The notes: generated from the letters alone by a model not told the origin. 55,867 nt of DNA from Verrucomicrobiota bacterium (GCA_003176045.1 PSRM01000311.1:1-55867), one strand, 5' to 3'. Counted from the first letter of the stretch, positions 16,131 to 24,362 are shown. Program-made: numbers and translations.

Positions 16131-17057
16131 TTAGTCCCCAACCCCCAAAATCTGGAGGATACGCTCCAAATCCGCATCGCTGAAAAATGCAATCTCGAGC
16201 GCTCCTTTTCCCTGGGCGTAACGCAAATGGACCTTCGTGCCCAGCTTCTCACGCAATTGGTTCTCCAGGTTGGCCACATGCGCATCACGGCTCTTCGCGG
16301 CGGGCGCGGGGCTTTTGCCATTGCCGGCCGCCTCTCGCTCCTGAAGTTGAGTCACCAGGGCCTCAGTTTGCCGCACGTTCAGCCCATCCCGGAGAATCCG
16401 TTGGACAGCCAATTTCTGCTGGCCTTCGCCTGCCAGCCCCAGGACCACTTTCGCATGGCCAACCGACAAACGGCCATCTCTAAGGTATCCTTGAACCTCT
16501 GGCGGCAATTTGAGCAACCGCAGCGCATTGGCCACTGCGGCACGGCTTTTGCCCACCTTCAGCGCCACCTGATCCTGAGTCAGCTCGAATTGCTCGATTA
16601 GTTGAGAGTACCCCTGGGCCTCCTCGATCGCGTTCAGGTTTTCGCGCTGGAGATTCTCGATCAGCGCCAGCTCCAGAACAGTCCGGTCATCGGCTTGCCT
16701 CAGGATCACAGGAACCTCTGCCAGCCCAAGCAATTGCGCGGCCCGCCACCGTCTTTCCCCTGCGATCAGCTCCAGATGTCCATTGCTCTCACGAACGATC
16801 AACGGTTGGACAATCCCTTGTTCTTTGATCGAATCCGCCAGTTCCCGCAGCGTTTCGGGAGAGAAATCTTTGCGCGGCTGCAAGGGGCAGCGCCGGATGC
16901 GGTCCAACGTAACCCGCTCGACGCGTTCGCGCGTGTCGGCGGCCGGTGGTGCGCTGGCCGGGGCAGGAGCTGAAACAGGGGTTGTGCCAGGCGGCTTGGC
17001 GATGGGGCTGCCACCCAACAACGCCCCGAGCCCCCGGCCCAAAGCTGGCTTTGCCAT
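16131..17057 (-). CDS. parB: ParB chromosome-partitioning protein
   Basis: CTP-dependent DNA clamp loaded at parS and needed for origin segregation. 308 aa. N-terminal GRGLGALLGG tag, box I (RRCPLQPRKDF, about 60-70), the CTP-binding box II GERRWRAAQLL (about 107-117), the HTH LTQDQVALKVGKSRAAVANA (about 155-174), and a C-terminal dimer domain. No parA, gidB or parS-like palindrome is seen nearby, so the usual parAB order is broken or parA lies elsewhere. Confidence 0.94.
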   Translation of the reverse strand: MAKPALGRGLGALLGGSPIAKPPGTTPVSAPAPASAPPAADTRERVERVTLDRIRRCPLQPRKDFSPETLRELADSIKEQGIVQPLIVRESNGHLELIAGERRWRAAQLLGLAEVPVILRQADDRTVLELALIENLQRENLNAIEEAQGYSQLIEQFELTQDQVALKVGKSRAAVANALRLLKLPPEVQGYLRDGRLSVGHAKVVLGLAGEGQQKLAVQRILRDGLNVRQTEALVTQLQEREAAGNGKSPAPAAKSRDAHVANLENQLREKLGTKVHLRYAQGKGALEIAFFSDADLERILQILGVGD

Positions 17058-17168
17058 ACCCGAGAGTCGCTAAAACACACTCAACTGTCAATAACGACCG
17101 GGCGGATGCCTGCCTGGGGAGTGCACCTCGATACTACTACCCTGGCTAACTGCGGTCGCCGGGGCGAC

Positions 17169-17276
17169 GGAGCGCGGCATTTATGCCGCTTCACGCGCCG
17201 AATGCACGGAAGCGCCCGGGTTACCCGGTCCGTTCATCTTGCTACGGACATTGAAGCGGCATAAATGCCGCGCTCC
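17169..17276. repeat. P3 palindromic element, copy 1
   Basis: 108 bp with ends GGAGCGCGGCATTTATGCCG and the exact inverse CGGCATAAATGCCGCGCTCC; the ends themselves are near-palindromic. The interior carries a second weak inverted pair (gcgccgaatgca; ctacggaca). The full copy at 31369-31476 has the same interior words in reversed order. It lies in the gene-free gap 17058-17424. Confidence 0.88.
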
Positions 17277-17329
17277 TGGACGGTGGCGCTATCAAGATGC
17301 GCCAAGGAAAAAATAAAATTTGAAAAAAA

Positions 17330-17370
17330 CCTTGAACGTTGAACGTTGAACCTTGAACTTTGAACCTGGC
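17330..17370. repeat. H7 array (TTGAACn)
   Basis: Five units of period 7 (cttgaacgttgaacgttga). With the P3 element this accounts for most of the 367-bp gap between parB and the response regulator; nothing else is visible. Confidence 0.65.
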
Positions 17371-17424
17371 TTCGGACATAGACTTTGAGGGCAGCTTGTG
17401 CAATGTTACTCTTGACTGAAAACC

Positions 17425-17874
17425 ATGCTCAATGATGTTTCAATCCTTCTCGCCGAGGACGACGAGAATGACATTTTTCTAATGCAACGCGCTTTCGAGC
17501 GCGCCGGAGTCCCCAATCCTCTCTTGGTGGTGCACAATGGCCAGGAGGCCATTGATTACCTCGCAGGCAACGGAAAGTACGCCGAACGTGACAAACATCC
17601 GCTCCCCGGCTTGTTACTGCTCGATTTGAAAATGCCCTGGATGGATGGCTTTGACGTCCTGGCCTGGCTCCGAGGCCAGCCCCAGTTCAACACCTTGCCC
17701 GTAGTGGTCCTTACCTCTTCCAAACTCCAGGCCGACGTGGATAAATCACGCGAACTTGGCGTCTATGACTATCGAGTTAAGCCGCACACTTTCGAAGACC
17801 TGGTCCGGCTGCTCGATGACGTCCGCCACTGCTGGCTCGACGAGCGCTTCAACCGCTACTGCGCGCACAAATAG
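17425..17874 (+). CDS. single-domain response regulator (Rcp1-like)
   Basis: 149 aa receiver domain without an output domain. Acidic pair E11/D12 region (AEDDEND), phospho-acceptor D67 in LLDLKMP, T97 in VVLTSSK and K119 in YRVKP, a complete active site. The long insertion before the acceptor Asp (NGKYAERDKHPLPG) is typical of Rcp1-type regulators that pair with phytochrome-like or hybrid kinases. No kinase is adjacent. Likely relays a signal by protein contact. Confidence 0.9.
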   Translation: MLNDVSILLAEDDENDIFLMQRAFERAGVPNPLLVVHNGQEAIDYLAGNGKYAERDKHPLPGLLLLDLKMPWMDGFDVLAWLRGQPQFNTLPVVVLTSSKLQADVDKSRELGVYDYRVKPHTFEDLVRLLDDVRHCWLDERFNRYCAHK

Positions 17875-17953
17875 TCCAAAGTCCAAAGTCCAAAGTCTGG
17901 GGCCCACGCAACTGGTTAAAACCCCTTGGTCCGGATGTTTGCTTCCTCAAAGT

Positions 17954-18242
17954 CTCATTAACACCGCGGCTTTAGCCCGGTGTTGCCAAACGTAAGGAAG
18001 AGTGAGCCGTTTAACCCGAATATTTCACACTTCGCTCAGGACGCCAACAGAGCGCCGCGTGAGGGCACGCGGCCTACAAGTCAAAGCCGGTGCTCCTGTA
18101 GGCCGGGTGCCCTCACCCGGCGCTCCGGGGTGTGAAATATTCGGGTTAAACGGCTTTTCACACTCGGGGGGACAAACCGTTGAAACGGTTTTTCGGTGGT
18201 GAGCGCACCTTTGCACCGGGCTAAAGCCACGGTGCTAATGAG
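17954..18242. repeat. P1 element with P4 nested inside
   Basis: Outer P1 ends CTCATTAACACCGCGGCTTT and GCCACGGTGCTAATGAG. Inside lies a second inverted pair, CGTTTAACCCGAATATTTCAC (18008-18028 region) with its inverse near 18130-18153, and inside that the P4 palindrome at 18050-18126 (gcgccgcgtgagggcacgcg ... cgggtgccctcacccggcgc). Three layers in 289 bp; copy length exceeds the other P1 copies by about 135 bp, the size of the inner block. It fills the gap 17875-18269 together with a few (GTCCAAA) heptads at 17872-17897. Confidence 0.85.
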
Positions 18243-18269
18243 AGCGCCCTCGGTCTATGAATATCCGGC

Positions 18270-18950
18270 TTATGCGGCCTGCGGGTTCAACTCCGACACG
18301 CATCTGGCAAGCACTTGAGCCAGCCGAGCTGCGGCGGCTTGGGTTTGTCTTTGGAACCTAAGGAGATCTGCGAGCTTGCCGGGGGATTTAAGCAACGCCG
18401 TCGCTAATTTGCCATAATCCAACTTCTGGTCGGGGGTGAACAGGAGGTTGAAATCCAGTGGAAGATCTTCTGCGGCAGTATCGAGGACCACGCGCACGGT
18501 CGCGCATAGGATATTCTGTTCGCGGCAGATGGCGCAAATGTATTGCGATTCCATTTCCACGGCATCAGCCGAAGTGGTTTTCCGGAGCGCTCGTTTTTCC
18601 TCAGCCGTGCAGGCGACGCGATCAGAGCAGTGAAATCGGCAGGGCCGAGCACCAGCGACGATGAGCGACGCCTCGAGCGAGGACGCTGATTGAGATTGAG
18701 ATGCAGTGGGAGCGACGGATCCATCCAGGGAGAACAACACGGTTCCACCTGCCAGATCGGGATTGAGACCGCCTGCGAACCCGCAGGTCAAGACCAACTC
18801 GGGGCGGCTTTTTGAAAGAGCGCTGCGAATCGCGGAATCGGCATTGCGCCGCCCCATGCCGGTGAGCAGCACCTCGCATTCCGGTCGAGCACCAGTCAGT
18901 TTCTGAAATGGTGCAGCTTCTTCCTTAACCGCAAAACAGACTAGTTTCAT
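18270..18950 (-). CDS. phosphorylase-superfamily nucleosidase
   Basis: 226 aa from ATG 18950. An in-frame extension to 19079 is translated H7 repeat (RGQRSEVRGQ) and overlaps the exonuclease gene. PNP/MTAN fold: LLTGMGRRNADSAI (about 28-41, phosphate/ribose loop), LTCGFAGGLNPDL (about 53-65), and VEMESQYI (about 132-139), whose Glu-Met-Glu contacts the ribose. Closest in layout to MTA/SAH-nucleosidase-like and hopanoid-associated phosphorylases (hpnG). Substrate is uncertain; no hopanoid genes are nearby. Confidence 0.78.
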   Translation of the reverse strand: MKLVCFAVKEEAAPFQKLTGARPECEVLLTGMGRRNADSAIRSALSKSRPELVLTCGFAGGLNPDLAGGTVLFSLDGSVAPTASQSQSASSLEASLIVAGARPCRFHCSDRVACTAEEKRALRKTTSADAVEMESQYICAICREQNILCATVRVVLDTAAEDLPLDFNLLFTPDQKLDYGKLATALLKSPGKLADLLRFQRQTQAAAARLAQVLARCVSELNPQAA

Positions 18951-18961
18951 GAGCAATTTTC

Positions 18962-19006
18962 TGACCTCCGACTTCTGACCTCTGACCTCTGACCTCTGAC
19001 CTCTGA
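18962..19006. repeat. H7 array (GACCTCT)n
   Basis: About six units of period 7 between the exonuclease stop and the nucleosidase start. Same unit as 34915-34945 and 49720-49825. Confidence 0.75.
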
Positions 19007-19726
19007 TCATTTGATTCCCGCCAGCCGCTCTTTCCAGATCTGGTAGAGCAGGACGGTCGCTTTGACGTCGCGCAGGCAATACTCGGCTATTTCACGAAAC
19101 CGGCCTTCGGCGATCATGGTGTTCATGTCCCGACCAGTGACGCCTGCGCTCTTCGGGGATTCGATGCCGAAGGCTTTGCAATAAAAATCGAGGTTGAATC
19201 GGCGCGCGGCGCCGTCGCGCCCGCTCACGCCATAAAACGTGAATTGTTCGGCCAGGTCACAATGCGGTTCGGTCTGGAACCGGTATCCCAGCCAATCCTT
19301 CCGGCTAATGGACACATTGAGTAGCGCAGAGCGCAGGTACACGAACGGGACATCAAAGCCGCGCCCGTTGAAAGTGGCGATATTGTCGTAATGCCGGGCA
19401 ACGTCCCAAAATGCGGTTAGCAGTTCCATCTCATCCATGCAAGGCACGAACTCGACGGGGCCGGCTTCGTCGGTGTCTTCCTCGTAGTCAGCGGCTGTAA
19501 AGAGCACCTGGCCACGCGAAGTGTCCGCGTTGAGCATGGCGATGCATACTACCTGCGCCGTGAATGGCCAAAGGTTGCATTGCTGCTGGATCTCATTCCG
19601 GCGGGTGCCGCGGGCGGTTTCATCGGCGAGCTTCTCACATTCCCGGAACAGATACTCCTTCTGGGCCTCATCGAACTGGTCGAGAGGCAGTGCGGAGGTT
19701 TCTATGTCGAAAACTAAGCGGGCCAT
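19007..19726 (-). CDS. DEDD-type 3'-5' exonuclease (RNase H-like fold)
   Basis: 239 aa. Exo I: VFDIET at 4-9 (Asp/Glu metal ligands). Exo II: FNGRGFDVPF near 118-127. Exo III: YCLRDVKATVLLY near 217-229, with Tyr four residues before the Asp. This is the DEDDy arrangement of the predicted PolB-like/RNase_H_2 exonucleases. No polymerase domain, so a stand-alone nuclease; nucleic-acid target unknown. Start 19726 is the first ATG and fits the family start. Confidence 0.82.
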   Translation of the reverse strand: MARLVFDIETSALPLDQFDEAQKEYLFRECEKLADETARGTRRNEIQQQCNLWPFTAQVVCIAMLNADTSRGQVLFTAADYEEDTDEAGPVEFVPCMDEMELLTAFWDVARHYDNIATFNGRGFDVPFVYLRSALLNVSISRKDWLGYRFQTEPHCDLAEQFTFYGVSGRDGAARRFNLDFYCKAFGIESPKSAGVTGRDMNTMIAEGRFREIAEYCLRDVKATVLLYQIWKERLAGIK

Positions 19727-19759
19727 TCGAGAGTGAAGGGTGAGAGTGATCCCTCAACT

Positions 19760-19948
19760 TTAGCGATTGAGGGCTCGCAGCTCGTCCTCCGGACGCCCTC
19801 GCACGATTCGCCCTGAAGCGCGGAGCCGCTCGAAATGGAGAGTCCAATTCACAGGTCCAATACCGAATTTAGATGGCCTGGTCTTGATCCCTTGAGTCAA
19901 ACCGGGCCGGGACGGCTTCGGCGAGGGGCGCTTTTCGGCAGAAGGCAT
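19760..19948 (-). CDS. small basic protein, hypothetical
   Basis: 62 aa from ATG 19948; the ATG at 20008 would overlap the upstream gene by 47 bp. Basic, Pro-rich N terminus (AEKRPSPKPSRPGLTQGIK), then WTLHFERLRASGRIVRGRPE. No domain recognised. It follows the 70-aa gene on the same strand and is probably co-transcribed. Similar small pairs occur in related genomes in my memory, but I cannot verify that here. Confidence 0.5.
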   Translation of the reverse strand: MPSAEKRPSPKPSRPGLTQGIKTRPSKFGIGPVNWTLHFERLRASGRIVRGRPEDELRALNR

Positions 19949-19961
19949 AGCAGACCGATCA

Positions 19962-20174
19962 TCAACGGTTCGCTCTGGGGAGGATTTCGACGATATTTTC
20001 GGGATCAATCAGCACCAGTTCCGTCGGACCGAAATAGACGAGGGTGTGACAGTCCCGAGGGGCTCCCACGTCGCGCGGCTCCTGGAATCGGTAGCGCGCG
20101 CCATTGGTCAGCCGTACCGTAAACGGTCGAAAGGGCCGGCGTTCGACGACTCTCTTGAGTGCTTTTATCTTCAC
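19962..20174 (-). CDS. small conserved-looking protein, GTG start
   Basis: 70 aa from GTG 20174 (MKIKALKRVVERRPFRPFTV). A longer ATG frame to 20240 lacks similarity to the usual start of such proteins. The body (RLTNGARYRFQEPRDVGAP, LVYFGPTELVLIDPENIVEI) reads as a compact beta-rich fold; FRPF-TVRL-NG and LIDPENI are the most regular parts. Function unknown. Precedes the 62-aa basic protein. Confidence 0.6.
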   Translation of the reverse strand: MKIKALKRVVERRPFRPFTVRLTNGARYRFQEPRDVGAPRDCHTLVYFGPTELVLIDPENIVEILPRANR

Positions 20175-20297
20175 GAACGCAGAATAGCCGCAATCCCTTC
20201 CAGTCGCAAGCGGCGTAAAGCTATGTCGTGGGCCCCGCACAACTGTGTCGCCGACTCAAGCCTCTGGCTCGCACATTCTGCAGGGGCGGGAGCACAT

Positions 20298-20454
20298 CTC
20301 ATTAACACCGCGGCTTCAGCCCGGTGTCGAGAGGTGCGGAAAGAGAGAAGCCGTTTCAACGGCTTTTCCCCCCCCCACCAGAACAAACCGTTGAAACGGT
20401 TCATTGGCCCTCGAGGATACTGTTCCACCGGGCTAAAGCCACGGTGCTAATGAG
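20298..20454. repeat. P1 palindromic element, copy 3
   Basis: 157 bp with the same ends as 4952-5101 and 17954-18242. Inner arms 'gccgtttcaacggctttt' and 'aaccgttgaaacggtt'. It abuts the apgM stop. Confidence 0.87.
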
Positions 20455-20464
20455 ACCGGACGGC

Positions 20465-21688
20465 TCACGCACCGAACTTATCGAACATTCGCGCATTGGC
20501 TTGCATCAAACGAATCAAATACTTCGCTTCAAAAATTCCGAGCGATCCGCGGTTTGCTCCCGTCTCAGTGAACCGATCTAGTTTATCCGAGCCAGAAAAA
20601 GCTGAGTGAAGCATCGCGGGCTGCGGATGCCAGGAATGGCCTTTGATCAGGCAAGGGGTCGAGTGGTCGCCGGTGACAGCCAAAACTGTGGGTTTCTTCT
20701 GCATCAGTATCGGAAGCGCAGTGTCGAGTTCTTCGATGGCCTTTTTCTTCGCCTCGAAATTTCCGTCCTCCCCAAATTTATCCGTGTATTTGTAATGGAT
20801 GAAAAAGAAATCGAAGTTATTGTACTCTGCCAGATAACGCTCGAACTGCTCTTTGATCGTTTGCGGGCCTTCGATCTTCTTCATGCCCACAAGCTGTGCC
20901 AGGCCTTTATACATGGGATAAACGGCGAGCGCCGCCGGCTTGAGCATGTAACGATCCTGAAAAAGGGGGATGTGCGGCTGGTGCGCAATACCGCGCATCA
21001 GGAATCCATTCGCAGGCTTCTCCTTCGCAATCACTGGCAGTGCAACCTTGTAGAAGTCAGCGATCAGCTTTGCCATTTTCTTCTGTCCGGCTTTTTTGGG
21101 GTCACGAGGTTTTGCGATGGGAATGGGCAAGCCTTCGCGATTGGGGTCGGCGTCGGTCAGCGGGCCCTCCAGGCCTTTGCCGCGAAAAACGACCACGAAC
21201 CGATGCTCCTTGCCGGCTTTTATGATGACCTGGGTCTCGCCGATTTTTTTGACTTTAGCCGACAGCATCGCGCAAAGTCGTTCGCAGGTTTCGGTGGGGA
21301 TGCGCCCGGCTCGGCGGTCGGTCACGATGCCTTTGGCGTCCAACGTAGCGAAGTTGGCGCGGGCGCAAACGTCACCGGGTTTAAGTTCCAGCCCGAGGCC
21401 GAGCGCTTCGATAACCCCGCGGCCAACCTGAAATTCGAGCGGATCGTAGCCAAACAATGCCAGGTGCCCCGGCCCGCTGCCCGGTGTGATGCCCGGCGCA
21501 ACGGGCAACATTCGCCCCTGCGCCGAGTTCTTGCTCAGGGTGTCGAGGTTCGGAGTAGCCGCTGCTTCAAGGGGGGTGAGGTAGCCTTGTTCCGGGGTGG
21601 CCAGGTCTCCCAAACCATCCAGCACCAGAAGCACAAGCTTGGCGCCGGTCTTTAATGTGAGTTCCGAGTAAACAGTGTCAGTATTCAT
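20465..21688 (-). CDS. apgM: 2,3-bisphosphoglycerate-independent phosphoglycerate mutase, archaeal type
   Basis: Interconverts 3- and 2-phosphoglycerate in glycolysis. 407 aa from ATG 21688 (MNTDTVYSELTLKTGA). Alkaline-phosphatase fold: metal Asp in LVLLVLDGLGD (about 20-30), nucleophile region PVAPGITPGSGPGHLALFGYD (the catalytic Ser/Thr), DRRAGRIPTE, and the distal metal site TGDHSTPCLIKGHSWHP. No glycolytic neighbours. An upstream in-frame ATG at 21715 adds nine residues and is less likely. Confidence 0.92.
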   Translation of the reverse strand: MNTDTVYSELTLKTGAKLVLLVLDGLGDLATPEQGYLTPLEAAATPNLDTLSKNSAQGRMLPVAPGITPGSGPGHLALFGYDPLEFQVGRGVIEALGLGLELKPGDVCARANFATLDAKGIVTDRRAGRIPTETCERLCAMLSAKVKKIGETQVIIKAGKEHRFVVVFRGKGLEGPLTDADPNREGLPIPIAKPRDPKKAGQKKMAKLIADFYKVALPVIAKEKPANGFLMRGIAHQPHIPLFQDRYMLKPAALAVYPMYKGLAQLVGMKKIEGPQTIKEQFERYLAEYNNFDFFFIHYKYTDKFGEDGNFEAKKKAIEELDTALPILMQKKPTVLAVTGDHSTPCLIKGHSWHPQPAMLHSAFSGSDKLDRFTETGANRGSLGIFEAKYLIRLMQANARMFDKFGA

Positions 21689-21735
21689 CTGCGGGCGAAA
21701 TCCTCGAAAACGCAAGCCAGGCGGTCAAGGCGATT

Positions 21736-21815
21736 CGGAGTGGGGGCACGCGAGAGCAATAACTTGTATCATGGGGTTCAGAAGGTCGCGTTTTCGAGTC
21801 GCACCGCCCCGACCA
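21736..21815 (+). other. degenerate tRNA-like sequence (Pro-like 3' half)
   Basis: CGGAGTG at 21736 can pair with CGCCCCG near 21805-21811 (one mismatch). 'aaggtc' then 'ttcgagtc' matches the variable-loop/T-loop consensus, and the stretch ends GACCA. The T stem has two mismatches and the D/anticodon region is about seven bases too long, so it is unlikely to be functional. The 3' part resembles bacterial tRNA-Pro. It sits at the edge of the accessory island and could be a decayed attachment site. Confidence 0.3.
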
Positions 21816-21902
21816 TTTCTCTGTCTCGGCAGGTTGACTTCCGCGACCCAAAAGAGGATATTTGTCTGCCGATGCTTCCTTTGGAAGCCGCGCTGAGTCA
21901 AA

Positions 21903-22100
21903 ATGAAAACGGTCAGGAAACGTGCAAAGCCACACCGGAATGGAAGGCTCCATTCGCGCGAGGAACTACTGGCCGCCCTCGATCAGGCGTTAGAAAAGGG
22001 CAGGAAACAGAGTCGGGAAGAGGCCTTCCAGTCGCTATTGAGGGCTGGAATCCTCACAGCCAAAGGAAAACTGGCTCCCCGTTACGGCGGCTCAGGGTGA
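21903..22100 (+). CDS. small helical protein, hypothetical
   Basis: 65 aa, very basic N terminus (MKTVRKRAKPHRNGRLHSRE) followed by two helices (ELLAALDQALEKGRKQSREE; AFQSLLRAGILTAKGKLAP). It looks like a small DNA-binding or antitoxin-type protein, but no family is recognised. It converges on the ADP-ribosyltransferase-like gene with a 19-bp gap rather than sharing an operon. Confidence 0.5.
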   Translation: MKTVRKRAKPHRNGRLHSREELLAALDQALEKGRKQSREEAFQSLLRAGILTAKGKLAPRYGGSG

Positions 22101-22119
22101 AAGCGGGGTCAACCTTTTC

Positions 22120-22719
22120 CTATCTATCAGGGACTACTGGAAAGACCTCCTGGATGCAGGCCGGATCTCTCACAGCGATTTGAATATGGGATTTGAGGGC
22201 GATCTTTGAACCTGGAAATGCAGGCTCACCTTCAAGGAACGCACACCTCACGCTCCGAAAAACAATATCCTCCTCTTCTTTGACTTTACTGACGGCATAG
22301 TCTATCACCGCACGATCGCGGAAGCGCAGAACTTTGTCACCGCGCCTACTGCTCGGAGCATCGCGGTTTTGGGGCATTGGAACGGTTTCCTCGCGCAGAC
22401 GCTCACGTAGTTCGAAGTAGTACCTCTGAAGCCGTCGCGTATAGGCCGTATCCAGCAGGTCGAAACATTCACCCAAATCAATCCTTGCACCCAGCACTGC
22501 GGGTTCCCTGATTCTCTTTCCCGAAATCCGTGCCTGCTCGACAGCCCATTCCGCTGCCCGCTGCGGCCCGTGCTCCCAAAAGTAAATTCCCCACCCCAGC
22601 CAATCATAAGGATTCGTGCTGAAGTTCAACCGGGCTGCCCCCGATAATACCTTTGTGGCCACGGCAGCGTCACAGCCGTGATAGCCGGTCACTAGCCGCT
22701 GATAATTCGAATTCGCCAT
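22120..22719 (-). CDS. ADP-ribosyltransferase-like (DUF3990-like) protein
   Basis: 199 aa. The N-terminal block VTGYHGCD...FSTNPYDWLGWGIYFWE with RAAEWA matches the pattern of small ADP-ribosyltransferase-fold proteins (H in YHG, then a Tyr-containing strand in YDWLGWGIYFWE). No secretion signal. Such proteins are often toxins or effectors acting inside cells; no immunity or antitoxin gene is assigned with certainty. Lies in the accessory island 21.7-25.1 kb. Confidence 0.55.
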   Translation of the reverse strand: MANSNYQRLVTGYHGCDAAVATKVLSGAARLNFSTNPYDWLGWGIYFWEHGPQRAAEWAVEQARISGKRIREPAVLGARIDLGECFDLLDTAYTRRLQRYYFELRERLREETVPMPQNRDAPSSRRGDKVLRFRDRAVIDYAVSKVKEEEDIVFRSVRCAFLEGEPAFPGSKIALKSHIQIAVRDPACIQEVFPVVPDR

Positions 22720-22857
22720 ACGTAACGAGGCGGAAATGTAGCCGGGGCACCTCAGGCTTGTAAACCGCCGACCAATGGCCTGAGCCTTTGTGCGACCATC
22801 GCCTCAAAGCAGCCTGTGATCTGCAGTAGACAGATAATTCGTAGATCTGCCGTTAAA

Positions 22858-23615
22858 TCATAGCTCGACCTCGCCACCTTTCAAGTTGGTGCCAGCCGAA
22901 ACGGTTTTCAATTCGAGAACAAAAGTTGCCGGAGCAGCTTCCTGCGCGCGTTCGAAGGCTTCGCGGATCGCTTTGTCTAGGCGTTGGTAGCGCGGGTTTC
23001 GGCTGAGGAAGAAGTTCTCTCGGACAAAAAACCACGCCACCGTGACGACAGATGTTACTCCCAGGGCGAGTTTCCAACCGATAGGGAACACGAGCAGCGG
23101 AAAGAGAAGCAGCAACAGATAACCAAGGCCTCCGGTATTTTCGAGTTTGCGCCAGTAACGATATTCTTCAAGGCCGACCAATTTTTCCAACTCAGCTCGA
23201 GAGGTCCCTCTGGCACCCACTCCTCCTCCGTTCCGATATAGCAGCGCAGGCAATAATCGCCGGCGGGGAGCAAGACAATACTGTTCTCGCCGGTGATTCG
23301 AGGCTTGGATGAGCGGTAATCTTCCGCGCCGCCGACGACCAACTGTCCGGTTGGGACCCGAATCAGGAATTCGCCTTCGGCTCGCCTCGTCTGTGCCAGG
23401 GCCGATTCCGGGAGCGGCTCATCAACGTAAACGTCAATGGGTCCACCGCCGTCGGCGCCCGTGCGGATGAGGAACAAGTGGCCGGCCTGAGCATCTTCAT
23501 GCAGCGCGCGCATCATTTTTTTGAAGGATGTCTTTGGGAACGGGCTGTCATTCCGGCTGGTATCCCAGGCGCCAATCATCGCCACGTCTGTTCCGGCATC
23601 AATGCGCGTCTTCAT
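22858..23615 (-). pseudogene. frameshifted membrane protein gene
   Basis: Two overlapping frames make one protein. The 5' frame (from ATG 23615) encodes a beta-rich domain ending ...LLPAGDYCLRCYIGTEEEW. Near 23165-23215 a -1/+1 shift moves the sensible sequence to a second frame that continues AELEKLVGLEEYRYWRKLEN, two membrane helices (about YLLLLLFPLLVFPIGW and LGVTSVVTVAWFFV) and a charged C terminus ending at 22858. Read together the product is about 250 aa. Either a true mutation or an assembly error; family unknown (immunity-protein-like context only). Confidence 0.6.
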
Positions 23616-23779
23616 GGCTCAAGAAAGCATGCGCTGTCTTCTCAACACCCTCGGTGACAAAGGTGTCATTCACCGATCACGGACGGCCTGTGGGCGGGTT
23701 CGACCGTAGAAAAGTTCCTTGGGCTTCATTGTGCATGGCGGTAAGCGAGCCGCCTCCTATTCTGGCGCCGTAGAACGTT

Positions 23780-23935
23780 TTACGGCAAGACATTGAGGCC
23801 GGCTGCTTGAGCCAGTGAGCGTTGTCTGCTATCAAAGGCTTGCGAGATACCCTGCACCGCCGCTGCTGCCGCCGAGGATGTCGTCTCCTGCAAGTGAAGC
23901 GAGAGAAGCAGACCCGTGTCGGCGTAAAACCTCAT
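23780..23935 (-). pseudogene. internally deleted PIN-domain toxin (VapC-like)
   Basis: ATG 23935 overlaps the antitoxin stop (ATGA). The 51-codon frame reads MRFYADTGLLLSLHLQETTS, a PIN N terminus with the first catalytic Asp, then jumps to AFDSRQRSLAQAAGLNVLP, the C-terminal end of the same family. About 80 residues with the other acidic sites are missing. The family is normally about 130-140 aa, so this is a toxin inactivated by in-frame internal deletion. Confidence 0.7.
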
Positions 23936-24171
23936 CGCTCCCCACGGTTCAAATCGCGCAGGTCTGCCGAAGTTTCCGGCGCAAGCACCTTGTCACCGAA
24001 ATTGCGCCTAAGTCGGGCCAAGTAATCCGGGTGCCGGACATGGCGTAGAGGTGGAGTAATGACAGCAACCGGTTTGCCCTCTCGCACTACCTCGACTTTC
24101 TCTCCAGCCTCGATCCACTTGAGCACCCCACAGAAGTTTTTGGCAATTTCGCTGACAGTTGCCGTTTTCAT
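23932..24171 (-). CDS. Phd/YefM-family antitoxin
   Basis: 79 aa. N-terminal Phd/YefM DNA-binding fold: KTATVSEIAKNFCGVLKWIE and VVREGKPVAVITP (about 28-40), the family signature. C-terminal part (YLARLRRNFGDKVLAPETSA) would wrap the toxin. Translationally coupled to the toxin remnant at 23780-23935, whose deletion leaves the antitoxin without an active partner here. Probably autoregulates its promoter upstream of 24171. Confidence 0.85.
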   Translation of the reverse strand: MKTATVSEIAKNFCGVLKWIEAGEKVEVVREGKPVAVITPPLRHVRHPDYLARLRRNFGDKVLAPETSADLRDLNRGER

Positions 24172-24362
24172 CTGACGGTAATCTCTCTCACACGGCTGCG
24201 AGAGTCAATCCTGATCGGCGTACTACGAACGGCCAGCAATCGAGTCACACCGACAGCCGCCGCCTCTTTCCCCAACTTAGGATCATCCAGTGCGAATTGT
24301 CCGTACTTTTACTGATAGGACAGTTTTTGTCCCACCCTCCTGTGTAATCTGGCGTAAAAAAC

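Noticed and set aside
20606..21655. Long open frame opposite apgM
   Set aside because: Shadow frame; apgM on the other strand has all family motifs.
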